64,000 bases of DNA, from positions 1-64,000 of the forward strand of contig NZ_NTMG01000082.1 of assembly GCF_002487355.1 (NCBI RefSeq). Reading direction: 5' to 3'. The DNA is from Candidatus Methanoperedens sp. BLZ2. Lineage in GTDB: Archaea; Halobacteriota; Methanosarcinia; Methanosarcinales; Methanoperedenaceae. The notes beneath the pieces were generated by a model. The model was not told the origin of the DNA, searched no databases, and worked only from the letters and a program-made list of their open reading frames with translations. Shown in pieces: positions 7,818 to 16,677 of this stretch (its first letter is position 1; every line of letters begins with the position of its first letter). The translations under genes were made by a program, and so were the position numbers.

Positions 7818-8921
7818 CTAATACTCCCTGATAATCTCATAATTGGAAGTCCTCTCAACCGGTATCCTTCCCGCATTCCTTATCAGATGAATGAGCCTGT
7901 CCTTTGGCATATATTCAGGCGCAGCGCCTCCTGCTGCATGAGTGATGCGCTCTTCCATGACCGTGCCGTCGATATCGTTAGCGCCATAGGCAAGGGCGAT
8001 CTGTGACATTTTTTCACCAAGCATAACCCAGTAACTTTTTATGTTATTGATATGTCCATTTAATAAAAGACGTGCGACAGCGATCGTTTTAAGGTCATCG
8101 AATCCTGTGGGTCCTTCTGTCACGATCCCGTTTTTTTGAAGATATGTATTATCAGGATGAAATCTTAATGGTATGAATGCCTGGAATCCGCGTGTTTTTT
8201 TCTGCAATTCCCTTATCCTCAGGATATGATCAACAATATCCTCATGTGTCTCTATATGACCATATAGCATTGTGGCATTACTTTTTATTCCCAGGCCATG
8301 TGCTGTTTCCATGACCTTGAGCCATCTTTCTCCACTAATTTTATCCGGACATACCTGTTGTCTTGTTTTTTCGTTAAATATTTCACCCCCGCCTCCCGGA
8401 AGACCTGTGAGACCTGCTTTTTTAAGTCGCAATAAAACTTCTCTTACACTCATTCCCGATATCCGGGATAGATGTGCTATCTCAACAGCAGTGTATGCTT
8501 TTAATGATAAAGAGGGATATTTTTCATGGATCTTTATAAGGATCTCCTCATAATATTCAAACGGCAGTCCGGGATTAAGCGATCCAACGATATGAAGCTC
8601 AGTTGCGCCATTGTTTGAGGCTTTTTCCGCTTTTTCCATTATCTCATCCATACTCAGTGTGAAAGCTCCGTTTTGTCCTTCTTCCCTGAAATATGCACAG
8701 AACTTGCATTTTGAATTGCAAACATTACTGTAATTTATATGGCAGTTAGTAACGAACATGACCCGGTCGCCAACTGTTTTTTTTCGGATATTGTCAGCAA
8801 GTGCACCGATAAGTGACAGGTTCATTGATTTCATAAGAAGCAAACCGTCCTCAAAATCAAGTTCCTCCGATGATTGTACTTTATTTATTATCGTTGATAG
8901 ATCTTCCATCAAATTCTCCAT
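7818..8921 (-). CDS. mqnE: Aminodeoxyfutalosine synthase (menaquinone biosynthesis, radical SAM)
   Basis: Radical SAM enzyme of 367 aa. The cluster motif CNSKCKFCAYFR is near residue 68. MqnE-type segments follow: ELHIVGSLNPGLPFEYYEE, GLPGGGGEIFNE, SNATMLYGHIET, RGFQAFIPLRFHPDNT, SYWVMLGEKMSQIAL, DIDGTVMEE and a terminal AGRIPVERT. CofH, the closest relative, has a different block in place of FIPLxFHP. MqnE joins chorismate-derived enolpyruvylbenzoate to SAM in the futalosine route. Its place beside the Rieske/cytochrome b operon fits a menaquinone-based respiratory chain. It overlaps the start of the upstream PLP-protein gene by 13 bases. Confidence 0.9.
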   Translation of the reverse strand: MENLMEDLSTIINKVQSSEELDFEDGLLLMKSMNLSLIGALADNIRKKTVGDRVMFVTNCHINYSNVCNSKCKFCAYFREEGQNGAFTLSMDEIMEKAEKASNNGATELHIVGSLNPGLPFEYYEEILIKIHEKYPSLSLKAYTAVEIAHLSRISGMSVREVLLRLKKAGLTGLPGGGGEIFNEKTRQQVCPDKISGERWLKVMETAHGLGIKSNATMLYGHIETHEDIVDHILRIRELQKKTRGFQAFIPLRFHPDNTYLQKNGIVTEGPTGFDDLKTIAVARLLLNGHINNIKSYWVMLGEKMSQIALAYGANDIDGTVMEERITHAAGGAAPEYMPKDRLIHLIRNAGRIPVERTSNYEIIREY

Positions 8922-9547
8922 GTTTTTCGATATCCAAATATTTTAGTTCCTAACCTGATCATTGTCGCGCCTTCTTCAATAGCAATTTCATAATCATGAC
9001 TCATACCCATAGATAATACACCCAGTCTTGTTCTTTGTTTAATATTAAAAAGTCTTTTAAAACAAGTCCTGGGATCATTCTTTGATGCAATGGTCATAAG
9101 ACCTGTAATATTTACATTTTGAAGTTGTAATTCTAAGACATTTTTGTAAAAATCATCAAATTCTTCAAAATAAATACCATGATAATTAGAATCCGGTGAA
9201 GTATTTACCTGGAACATGACATCTATTTTCTTGCCGCAACTATCGATCTTTTCCAGGAGTTTTATCGAATCAACGGTTTGGATAACATCAAATATTTCGA
9301 CAGCTCTTCTGGCTTTATTACTCTGGAGATGCCCGATGAAGTGTTTTTTTACATTAGCGCAAGTTACATAGGGATATTTTTCATAAGCCTCTTCCACATA
9401 GTTCTCGCCAATGTGTATAATCCCCGCATTAATTGCAGAATTTATTTCATCTAATGTTCTTGTTTTTGTAACTGCAAGAATTGAAATATCCCTGTTGGAA
9501 CTAATAATTTTTTTAATATTATTTATATTATTTTGTATTTTATTCAT
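8909..9547 (-). CDS. YggS/PROSC family PLP homeostasis protein
   Basis: A 212-aa single-domain TIM-barrel protein of the alanine-racemase N-terminal fold. The PLP lysine is in ILAVTKTR (about residue 28). IGENYVEEAYEKY, HFIGHLQSNKARRAVE and LSMGMSHDYEIAIEEGATMIRLGTKIFG are the family's hallmark segments. These proteins bind pyridoxal phosphate and keep PLP and amino-acid pools balanced rather than racemising alanine. It is the first gene of a minus-strand pair with mqnE (13-base overlap) and is divergent from the phosphohexomutase gene at 9648. Confidence 0.9.
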   Translation of the reverse strand: MNKIQNNINNIKKIISSNRDISILAVTKTRTLDEINSAINAGIIHIGENYVEEAYEKYPYVTCANVKKHFIGHLQSNKARRAVEIFDVIQTVDSIKLLEKIDSCGKKIDVMFQVNTSPDSNYHGIYFEEFDDFYKNVLELQLQNVNITGLMTIASKNDPRTCFKRLFNIKQRTRLGVLSMGMSHDYEIAIEEGATMIRLGTKIFGYRKTWRI

Positions 9548-9647
9548 AATTATTTTTTAGCCATGTATTTTATGATAGTAATTAACCAGAGTTATTACTT
9601 AATTAATTTATCAAAGTATTTAATATATTCAAAACAAATTCGAATGC

Positions 9648-11048
9648 ATGTCATGCGAAAATTTTACTGCGAAATTTGATGAATATAAAAAGATCCGAAA
9701 ACAAAAAAAATTATTCGGGACGTTCGGGTTCCGTGGTGTGGTAAATGAGGGGATGGGAGCTGAGAAAGCAAAACGTACCGGTGCAGCTCTTGCCGATTAT
9801 CTGGGTGCTGGAAAAACAATAGCAATAGGAAAAGATCCCAGGATATCATCTCCCATGCTTGAAGAAGCACTCATCGAGGGGATAATGGAACAGGGTTGCA
9901 ATGCTCTCACTCTCGGTATCATAACTCCGAATGCGTTATCCCTGGAAGTAGGAAGACAGGCTGATGCGGGTGTAATGATCACGGCATCGCATAATCCTCC
10001 GGAATATAATGGCATGAAATGCCTTAGTAAAAGCGGCATGGGTTTTTCACCTGAAGAAGACATTGCTCTTGAGAAAATATATTTTGGGGACTTGAAACCA
10101 AAATCAAAAAAAGGAAAACGATTGAATGATGCTGGAGCAAGCGACAGGTATCGTGCCCATATTATCCAGTACGTCAAAAAGATGTTCCCGGTTGCGCCTA
10201 TGAAAATAGTGGTCGATGGAGGGGGTGGATCAGCATCAACAGTGACGCCGGAGACACTTCTTGCCCTGGGTTTTGAAGTGATAAGATTCAATTGTAAATA
10301 CGACGGCATGTTCAGGGAAAGAAATCCTGAACCTACAGATGCGAACCTTAAAAAACTTAAGTCGCTCGTGGTAAAGGAAGGTGCAGATATGGGTGTTGCG
10401 CATGATGGCGATGGTGACAGGACTGCGTTCGTGGATGAGAACGGGAAATTCGTACAGGGGGATGTAACTGCCGCAATATTAGCAGACCATTTACTGAGGC
10501 AATGCAAAGATAAAGATAAGAAGATCGCTGTGACGATTGCATTCTCAAATCTTATAACAGATGTGGCAAAGAATCTGGGCGCCGAAGTGATATTCACACC
10601 TGTTGGCGAGCCATATCTGGCGCAGGCAAAACTTTTATGCGGCGCGCAGGTGGGCCTTGAAGAGCATGGCTCAGTGCTGATCGGGTGGAGCCGCGAGGGG
10701 CCGATGCTTGCCGGAGTGATGGCAGGGATCTTATCGAAGGAAAAAATGACTTTTTCAGAACTTGTTGCAACTTATCCGAAATATCACCAGATAAAGGATG
10801 CAAAGACACTGCCTGCTGGTACGAATACAGATGCGATACTTGAGAGACTAAAGCGCGAGATACCGAAGGATTATGACAGGATCTCCGATATGGACGGCGT
10901 GCGCGTGGATTACGCAGATGGCTGGTTCCTTGTGAGGGCAAGCGGGACTGAACCAAAGGTGAGGGTTTTTTCAGAAGGAAAGACTGAGGCTAGGGCAAGA
11001 GAGCTTAACAGGATCGCGATGGAAGGGCTGGAGAGGGCGATGGTGTAA
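9648..11048 (+). CDS. Phosphohexomutase (phosphoglucosamine/phosphomannomutase family)
   Basis: α-D-phosphohexomutase of 466 aa. The phosphoserine loop is TASHNPPEYNG (about 114-124), the Mg site is DGDGDR (about 262-267), the sugar loop is GLEEHGSV and the phosphate loop is RASGTEPKVRV near the C-terminus. All four domains are present. It likely interconverts glucosamine-6-P/1-P or mannose-6-P/1-P for glycan precursors; sequence alone does not choose between them. Transcribed divergently from the YggS/mqnE pair across a 100-base AT-rich spacer. Confidence 0.9.
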   Translation: MSCENFTAKFDEYKKIRKQKKLFGTFGFRGVVNEGMGAEKAKRTGAALADYLGAGKTIAIGKDPRISSPMLEEALIEGIMEQGCNALTLGIITPNALSLEVGRQADAGVMITASHNPPEYNGMKCLSKSGMGFSPEEDIALEKIYFGDLKPKSKKGKRLNDAGASDRYRAHIIQYVKKMFPVAPMKIVVDGGGGSASTVTPETLLALGFEVIRFNCKYDGMFRERNPEPTDANLKKLKSLVVKEGADMGVAHDGDGDRTAFVDENGKFVQGDVTAAILADHLLRQCKDKDKKIAVTIAFSNLITDVAKNLGAEVIFTPVGEPYLAQAKLLCGAQVGLEEHGSVLIGWSREGPMLAGVMAGILSKEKMTFSELVATYPKYHQIKDAKTLPAGTNTDAILERLKREIPKDYDRISDMDGVRVDYADGWFLVRASGTEPKVRVFSEGKTEARARELNRIAMEGLERAMV

Positions 11049-11092
11049 TGGGAAAATATAGACAAAAAACGAGCCGAAAAGCAGCATAAACT

Positions 11093-11135
11093 ATTAGTAT
11101 ACATGCCATGTATATTACATCCCATGTATACTAAT
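11093..11135. promoter_or_regulatory. Perfect 13-bp inverted repeat spanning an ATPase start codon
   Basis: ATTAGTATACATG (11093-11105) and CATGTATACTAAT (11123-11135) are perfect inverted repeats separated by 17 bases; the second arm contains the ATG at 11124. The spacer holds a further catgtatat copy. This could be an operator or a hairpin in the 5' end of the message. Function inferred from position only. Confidence 0.55.
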
Positions 11136-12551
11136 TTCAAATTCTACGACCGCCTGGAAGAACTCTCCCTGCTAAAGAAACTCACATCCACTGGAGGTTT
11201 TAAGTTCATAGTTATCTATGGGCGGCGCAGAATCGGCAAAACTCGACTTGTCCAGGAGTTCTTGACAGACAAAGAGTATGCATACGTTTTCGTCCCGAAA
11301 GATAAGACTGTGGATTTATTCCTTGATGAGCTTTCACAAAGTGAAAAAATACCAAAATTCACTGGTGTACAAGACTTGCTGAGATACTTATTTGATACAA
11401 AAAAATATGTTTTTTTTGATGAGTTCCAGAATTTTTATTATATGGAAAAGAGCATATACTCAGATTTCCAGAAATTGATCGATGAATATAAACACAAAGC
11501 AAAAAATGTATCCGTTCTGGTCAGCGGCTCAAGTTTTTCCATGATGAAAAAAATACTTGGCGATTATTCTTATCCCCTATATGGTCGCGCCGATATCATG
11601 ATGAAACTTCCGCCTATGGATATAAGCACGGTAATGCAGATTCTTTATGATATTGGTGTTAAGGATATTTCGGAAATTATCAAGTTCTATGCAGTTTTTG
11701 GCGGCGTGCCGAAATATTATGAGTATATAGATCTTTTAAAAACCCTTGATTTTGAAAATGCCGTAAATGCTATGTTTTTCGATCAGAGAATGCCTGTTTT
11801 GAAAGACGAAGGAAAAGCAGTTTTGATAAGCGAGTTCGGCGGGGAATACAAAATATATTTTTCGATTCTTGAAGCGATCGCTTCAGGGAAGACCACTGTT
11901 GGTGAAATCGCAAACATATTTGAGGGTAAAAGTGGCACAGCTTCACGATATCTTGACGTTCTCCGAAATGAATATGAGCTTGTTCGCAGGGAAACGCCAA
12001 TAACTGAAGATCCGCGAAAATCGAGGATGGGGGTATATAAGCTGAATGATAACTTCCTGAAATTCTGGTTTGCCTTTGTGAAACGTTATGAATCTTATTA
12101 CGAGCAGGGGAGAGTGGATGAGTTAAAAAAGATATTTTCTGAGAATTATGGAGCATTTGTGGGAGGAGCCTTTGAGGACATATCAAGAGATTTTTGTTTG
12201 AAAAAAAATTATGCAGGCTCTCTTCCCTTCAGATTTGATAAAATAGGTCGGTGGTGGGGCAATTTTTCTGGCAAGGATGGAAAGAAAACATTAGAAATCG
12301 ACCTCGTTGCCCTGAATGAAACGTCAAAGGAAATTCTTTTTATCGAATGCGAGTGGCAGGAGCTAAAACTCAATGAAGCCCATAAAATTCTGGATGCCTT
12401 AAAAAAGAAATCAAAATTTGTTCCGTGGAAAGTAAAAGACAGAGTTGAATATTTTGCTATTATTGGAAGAACTATTGAAGACAAAGAAAAGCTCAGGGAA
12501 AAAGGTTATTTAGCTTTTGATCTGAAGGATTTCAAATCCCAATGGTCATGA
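11124..12551 (+). CDS. Archaeal AAA ATPase with C-terminal DUF234 (nuclease-like) domain
   Basis: A 475-aa ATPase of the archaeal ATPase/DUF234 family. The N-terminal FYDRLEELSLLKKL precedes Walker A GRRRIGKT; Walker B is YVFFDEFQNF and sensor-like LVSGSSFSMM follows. A winged-helix segment (EIANIFEGKSGTASRYLDVLRN) leads to DUF234, whose GGRWW/KTLEIDLVALN/EILFIECEWQ pattern (E..D..E-W) resembles a restriction-endonuclease-like core. Members are common, mobile-looking genes in archaea with unknown roles. The ATG at 11124 is preferred over an upstream one at 11103, since MYTNFKFYDR matches the usual start. The start lies inside the inverted repeat described above. Confidence 0.85.
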   Translation: MYTNFKFYDRLEELSLLKKLTSTGGFKFIVIYGRRRIGKTRLVQEFLTDKEYAYVFVPKDKTVDLFLDELSQSEKIPKFTGVQDLLRYLFDTKKYVFFDEFQNFYYMEKSIYSDFQKLIDEYKHKAKNVSVLVSGSSFSMMKKILGDYSYPLYGRADIMMKLPPMDISTVMQILYDIGVKDISEIIKFYAVFGGVPKYYEYIDLLKTLDFENAVNAMFFDQRMPVLKDEGKAVLISEFGGEYKIYFSILEAIASGKTTVGEIANIFEGKSGTASRYLDVLRNEYELVRRETPITEDPRKSRMGVYKLNDNFLKFWFAFVKRYESYYEQGRVDELKKIFSENYGAFVGGAFEDISRDFCLKKNYAGSLPFRFDKIGRWWGNFSGKDGKKTLEIDLVALNETSKEILFIECEWQELKLNEAHKILDALKKKSKFVPWKVKDRVEYFAIIGRTIEDKEKLREKGYLAFDLKDFKSQWS

Positions 12552-12567
12552 CAGAAAATTGGTTACA

Positions 12568-12592
12568 GGGAAACTAATTCAAATAGTTTCCC
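12568..12592. terminator. Hairpin between convergent genes
   Basis: GGGAAACTA (12568-12576) and TAGTTTCCC (12584-12592) form a perfect 9-bp stem with a 7-base loop between the stops of the DUF234 ATPase and JAMM genes. It is well placed as a shared bidirectional terminator. No long T-run follows. Confidence 0.5.
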
Positions 12593-12606
12593 TCCAGGGA
12601 GAACTC

Positions 12607-13008
12607 CTATACCTCTGTTATTTTTACCGTTTTCAATCCATTCTCCCACACATAAGCCCGCATCCCATCAGCCCCTGCGATAAGCCAGACCGAAGTATCG
12701 TTCTGCATCGTCTCCCTGTCCCAGAGTGAAGGGACGGCAGACGAGACAGGGTGAGTATGATAAACTCCTACGATCTCCTTGCCGTTCTTCCCGGCCTCAT
12801 TCCAGGCATTATAATGTTCTTTCGGGTCAAGCTCAAAACTCCTATGCGTGCGCTTCACATTTCTTATGAGTTGGGCTTTTTCGACATGCGCTGTCGTTCC
12901 ATCAATAGTTCCAATGAGAACACCGCAGGCTTCGTATGGTTTGTTGGCTTCCAGTTCAGCCTGTATCAAATCAAGCTCTGTGCGTGGTATTCTTAGCTCT
13001 TCAATCAT
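12607..13008 (-). CDS. JAMM/MPN+ metalloprotease
   Basis: A 133-aa MPN+ protease. Zinc-site residues are visible: the glutamate in YEACGVLIG (about 26-34) and the HxHx7SxxD motif HTHPVSSAVPSLWD. Archaeal members remove ubiquitin-like SAMP proteins or process small sulfur-carrier proteins; which of these applies cannot be told here. Only about 15 bases separate its end from the intergenic hairpin. It is a single gene. Confidence 0.88.
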   Translation of the reverse strand: MIEELRIPRTELDLIQAELEANKPYEACGVLIGTIDGTTAHVEKAQLIRNVKRTHRSFELDPKEHYNAWNEAGKNGKEIVGVYHTHPVSSAVPSLWDRETMQNDTSVWLIAGADGMRAYVWENGLKTVKITEV

Positions 13009-13107
13009 AAATAGTTTTAAAAATTAAAGCAAAATTATGAGGAAATATCAAGCTGTGCTTTTCGATATGGTGTGAAAAAATTAACAACGAACTCGGACGA
13101 ACTCCAT

Positions 13108-13142
13108 ACGAACTCACGTTACCGGAGTTCGTTTCAGTTCGT
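13108..13142. repeat. Short dispersed hairpin repeat, copy 1
   Basis: A stem ACGAACTC (13108-13115) / GAGTTCGT (13125-13132) with a 9-base loop, overlapping GAGTTCGTTTCAGTTCGT (13125-13142). The same hairpin arms and the identical 18-base string recur at 36477-36511. More GAACT/AGTTC units lie just outside. It occupies the 210-base gap between the JAMM gene and hicB, which otherwise shows nothing coding. Confidence 0.6.
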
Positions 13143-13219
13143 ATTAGTTCGGTGTTTTTTTTATATTCATTTATGAAACAGGGGTTCATAGCTGACTTTG
13201 CGGTGGACGGTTCTTTTCT

Positions 13220-13459
13220 TTAAGACGTTTGCCCCACGCCTGGTTTTTCAGCAACAGCTATGTACTTTGCAAATGACTTTGATTCTGGAATAGGAAATTT
13301 ATCCTCCAGTAATCCCTGTATATGCATTTCAATAGCTCCATACATATTATTCTCAGCTTCTTCGCGGGTGGCGCCTGTAGCCACACATCCCGGTAAATCC
13401 GGTGAATATGCCGAATAGTTCTTATTTGCCTTTTCAATCACTACAAGGAAACGATACAT
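13220..13459 (-). CDS. hicB: HicB-family antitoxin
   Basis: A 79-aa HicB protein starting MYRFLVVIEKA, with the typical NYSAYSPDLPGCVATGATREEAENN core and the IEMHIQGLLEDKFPIPE helix. It is the single-domain type without an added C-terminal DNA-binding domain. HicB normally neutralises the HicA mRNA interferase. Here the upstream hicA is broken and is joined in frame to hicB, so the start at 13459 is the true family start. Probably a relic antitoxin or a free regulator. Confidence 0.85.
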   Translation of the reverse strand: MYRFLVVIEKANKNYSAYSPDLPGCVATGATREEAENNMYGAIEMHIQGLLEDKFPIPESKSFAKYIAVAEKPGVGQTS

Positions 13460-13565
13460 TTTTACTTCACCTGGTTTGGTTGGATGCTTATATTGCTGAT
13501 GGCTGCCTAACAACAAGATACCAGCCATCGGCTGTTAGCAATTTTATGATTTCGCGCATTTTCAT
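13460..13565 (-). pseudogene. hicA: Broken hicA toxin remnant
   Basis: The ATG at 13565 reads MKMREIIKLLTADGWYLVVRQ, the start of a HicA double-stranded-RNA-binding toxin, and then hits TAA after a frameshift. In another frame the DNA continues as GSHQQYKHPTKPGEVK, the conserved HicA motif with its catalytic histidine, and runs straight into hicB. The C-terminal third of HicA is missing. The frameshift lies at a single GGCAGC where an intact gene would plausibly have two copies 8 bases apart, so slippage is a likely cause; this part is inference. Confidence 0.8.
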
Positions 13566-13743
13566 TATAATCTGTTTTATCGGTATTCAAGCATAACTCA
13601 ATACTATTTAGATTCATCGAAAATCCTAAATATAATTAATTTATCAATCAATACTCATCTACCACTATCGGTAGTCTTTGCTTCCTAATAAATTACCTTC
13701 CTTTTGATCATTATTTTTTCTTTAACTCTTAACTTCAAGTAGT

Positions 13744-14682
13744 TCACACCTGCCAGAAAATTGCAAGCATAACAGTAGCAATGATCAATATTCCCTCCCT
13801 GAGTAATGCTGAATAGATCATGATCTGTGTTCCAAGTTTTGAGCCGAATATTCCCACATAATACGGGATCAGGATCCTTATACTCATAATGCTTGAAAGG
13901 ATCTTTCCAACAAGTAATGACACTACTATTTCCTTCGTGTTAAGAATTCCTGCAGATAACAGGTTTCCGGCAATGGTATATGCTGCAATATTGGCTGTAA
14001 ATTGTGCGGCTATTATCGGTAATGCTTCTCCCGGCACAGGTACAAAAACAGCATGTTCTTTTAAGAAAGCTGCCAGTACTTCAAAAAATCCTGCATCGAT
14101 CATAACGAAAACAAGTATAGTAACCGGAATGGTCATTGTAATAATCCTGTATATTGTTTTTCTTGACTTTTTGACACTCATTTTTAAGGATTTTGAAAAC
14201 GAATATGGTTGATGGATAATATTATTTGGTACATACTTCTTTTCATTCAGCAAAAAACGCCCGATCAATAAAGTGACAAGTGTCCTTAAGAGCCCGACAG
14301 CAGTAAGTATTCCCAGATAAATCATGCCTGCCATTCCAAGAAGGGGAATAAAAACCGGTAACATTGTTCTCCAGTGCATTATTATGGATGGAAACGAATT
14401 TATCAATGAAGCTACAATCAGCTCTTTTCTTTCGATAATTCCATCATCATATAATTTTTTGAGCATCGAATTGGATGCTGCCGGAGAACCGAATGCGGTG
14501 ATGAAACTTATGCTGCATTCTTCACGCAGATGTGCAAATCTTATCAATGGCGAAACTATAAAACCGATTTTGTGTATCCAGCCGATCTCTACCAGGAATT
14601 CCGCTGCTACAACTCCTATCACCATTACTGGGATTATAGTAAGAAGGTAATCAACTGACAGGTAAAAAGCATCACTGAGCAT
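13744..14682 (-). CDS. Nucleoside recognition (Gate) domain membrane protein
   Basis: A 312-aa polytopic protein with about eight hydrophobic helices and two similar halves. Segments such as ISFITAFGSPAASNSMLKKLYDDG and ALPIIAAQFTANIAAYTIAGNLLSAG are typical of the nucleoside-recognition/Gate family seen in archaea. It may move a small solute across the membrane; the substrate is unknown. It begins 7 bases after the upstream ChrB-N-like gene, so the two are likely an operon. Confidence 0.8.
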   Translation of the reverse strand: MLSDAFYLSVDYLLTIIPVMVIGVVAAEFLVEIGWIHKIGFIVSPLIRFAHLREECSISFITAFGSPAASNSMLKKLYDDGIIERKELIVASLINSFPSIIMHWRTMLPVFIPLLGMAGMIYLGILTAVGLLRTLVTLLIGRFLLNEKKYVPNNIIHQPYSFSKSLKMSVKKSRKTIYRIITMTIPVTILVFVMIDAGFFEVLAAFLKEHAVFVPVPGEALPIIAAQFTANIAAYTIAGNLLSAGILNTKEIVVSLLVGKILSSIMSIRILIPYYVGIFGSKLGTQIMIYSALLREGILIIATVMLAIFWQV

Positions 14683-14689
14683 AAGCTGT

Positions 14690-15226
14690 CTACTGACCCG
14701 TTGCTTCGCCTTTTTGAAGGACTTTCTCTTCGAACCCGTTTAATCGTTCTTTACATTTCCTGATTTCTTTATTCAAGGTCCCTATATTATTTGTGTCAAG
14801 ACTATGTTTCTGGATCAGCTTTATTCTCCATCGATCAAGTTTATGAATATCGTCGCTCAATTCTTCCAGTTCAAAGACCTTGAATTTTTTATTCGAAATC
14901 CTTTTAGTTACATCAGAAATAAAATCTTCACATTCATTAGAGAATTCCTTAATTTCTGCAGCAATTTCTTCGGCAATCAGTTTATTTAACTTCTGCTCCT
15001 TCTCTTCATTAAAAGTATCTGCAAAAAACTGTAAAACTTCACCATTTCTTTCATGTACTATTTCTTCAATATTTGAGGCTGTAACCCTGTTTTCCTCAGT
15101 GTCATGTAATAGATATACGGAATGAGATAACGAAACAGCGGCAGTGTTTTTTATATTTCGCCAGATAAACATCCGGTCTCTTGATGAAACATTTGTAGAT
15201 TTAATTATCAGTAATATCCATTTCAT
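14690..15226 (-). CDS. ChrB N-terminal domain-like protein
   Basis: A 178-aa protein. The start MKWILLIIKSTNVSSRDRMFIWRNIKNTAAVSLSHSVYLL resembles the N-terminal domain of ChrB, the chromate-resistance regulator family (K-W-hydrophobic, then arginine-rich, then W-R-x-L/I-K). The rest is a charged helical region (about 85-175) with coiled-coil character, found in stand-alone ChrB-N proteins. Chromate itself is not implied. It leads the two-gene operon with the Gate-domain membrane protein. Family assignment is from local similarity only. Confidence 0.65.
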   Translation of the reverse strand: MKWILLIIKSTNVSSRDRMFIWRNIKNTAAVSLSHSVYLLHDTEENRVTASNIEEIVHERNGEVLQFFADTFNEEKEQKLNKLIAEEIAAEIKEFSNECEDFISDVTKRISNKKFKVFELEELSDDIHKLDRWRIKLIQKHSLDTNNIGTLNKEIRKCKERLNGFEEKVLQKGEATGQ

Positions 15227-15333
15227 GTGTCAAATGACAAATACATGATATTTAAATGTTATGTTTGTAACAATTTTAAGTGTACGATCTGAACTTCCAC
15301 AAAAGTATAATCCATCAAGCTAAATTATAAATG

Positions 15334-16509
15334 CTATTCGGTCTCCGGAAAAAGTGCTTTTTGAGTCTTCCTCACCGGTTTCTCTTCAGTTTTCTTTTTT
15401 CTTTTCCGTGCTTTTGCCGGGTTATTGAGTCGGGTTTTAGATTCTTTGATTTCCTGTGGGTTCAGATTTTCAGGGATTTCATTTTCTGACTTTAACCCTT
15501 CTTCAGCGCTGGATACAGGTGCAATCACTGTTTTATTTGCAGATTCAAGTTCTGTATGTTTTTCAGAAGTAGATGGTGACAATGTGGCTAGCGGTTCTTC
15601 CTCACTTATAATCGGATGGAGGAATCCAACTGTGGGTTCATTGCACCTGCCTTCATTCATGAGCCTTTTAATGGCTTCAACAGCTGTTTCTTCTTTAATA
15701 CCCAGCATTTCCCTTGCAGTTTCCACAAGTTCTATGTAGCTTACTACCTTTTGGGGCACTTTGTCACTTATTTCCATCATGAGGGACAATATTTTTTTCA
15801 CTTCAGTGTCATCCGGTTGCTCATCCTCTATAACAGATTGTTCGGGCTGTTCATCCTTTATAATAGATTGTTCAATAATTGGGCTGGCAGGAATATTTTC
15901 TTCTTGATGAGGTTCTTCTGGAATCTCTATCTCAGGCAGATATGTACGTATCTCCTGTGGCAAATCGATGAGTTTTGTTAAAGCGTTCCTGCAAATTTGC
16001 CTGTATTTTTCTTTTTCTGCCTCTGGTAATTGGCTTCTCTCAACTCGTTCTATGGTACTGGATACGGTTTCTTTAATCCAGTAATCTCGTGTTTTTGCAT
16101 CGATTTCAACGATAGTTTCAGGTCTGATGGATACAATTGTTGTTTTTTCATCAGGTCTATATGCATTGGTTTTGCCAACTACTGCTACGAAGCAGGGTAT
16201 AGTGAAACCGGAAAGGGCTCGTAAAGCCTCTGGTTGGTACTGGCCTGCATACACTGTGAATGCTCCTGTCGGATCAATTATTCTGCCTCGCAGATAGTCT
16301 CCTGAAGATTCGACATTATCGACTTCTACAAGAACACCTATAATAAAGACTCTTTTTACTTTGACCCCGGATGGAGTTAGCTGGTAGCGGCTATCGTAAT
16401 CTCTCCCTTCAACATGTTCGGTTATCGTCTGTTTGGATTCTGCCAGCTCAGCAGCAAAAATCCTGAGAGCTGGTTGTCTTACGAATTTTTCTTTTTGTTT
16501 GATTGTCAT
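15334..16509 (-). CDS. RPA-associated protein (archaeal RPAP, OB-fold)
   Basis: A 391-aa protein matching archaeal RPA-associated proteins (COG3390): N-terminal RQPALRIFAAELAESKQTI, then an OB-fold region VKVKRVFIIGVLVEVDNVESSGDYLRGRIIDPTGAFTVYAGQYQPEALRAL and VSIRPETIVEID. Such proteins co-purify with the single-stranded-DNA-binding protein RPA and are usually encoded beside it. Here no RPA gene is adjacent. The middle is an acidic linker with a tandem near-repeat (EQSIIKDEQP / EQSVIEDEQP, DNA about 15818-15873); a winged-helix-like patch (PQKVVSYIELVETAREMLGI) and a basic Lys/Arg tail (KARKRKKKTEEK) follow. Confidence 0.82.
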   Translation of the reverse strand: MTIKQKEKFVRQPALRIFAAELAESKQTITEHVEGRDYDSRYQLTPSGVKVKRVFIIGVLVEVDNVESSGDYLRGRIIDPTGAFTVYAGQYQPEALRALSGFTIPCFVAVVGKTNAYRPDEKTTIVSIRPETIVEIDAKTRDYWIKETVSSTIERVERSQLPEAEKEKYRQICRNALTKLIDLPQEIRTYLPEIEIPEEPHQEENIPASPIIEQSIIKDEQPEQSVIEDEQPDDTEVKKILSLMMEISDKVPQKVVSYIELVETAREMLGIKEETAVEAIKRLMNEGRCNEPTVGFLHPIISEEEPLATLSPSTSEKHTELESANKTVIAPVSSAEEGLKSENEIPENLNPQEIKESKTRLNNPAKARKRKKKTEEKPVRKTQKALFPETE

Positions 16510-16677
16510 AATAATTTATAGGTGCTAAAACACTTAGCATTACCTGTGACAACTGGAGGATATAATTTCATACATACGTTTGGCAGAGAACTATAACTTA
16601 AATACTTAATCATATATTGTTGTAGAAGTAATAAATTCAGAGAAATGAATCTGGTGTTGTAAAAGGAGAGGTCGCAT

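Noticed and set aside
7818-8921. Reading this gene as F420 synthase subunit CofH
   Set aside because: The segments FIPLRFHPDNT, SYWVMLGEKMSQIAL and AGRIPVERT are MqnE-type; CofH has a different block in these places.
9797-10597. 266-codon ORF antisense to the phosphohexomutase
   Set aside because: Shadow of a well-conserved enzyme with all catalytic loops on the plus strand.
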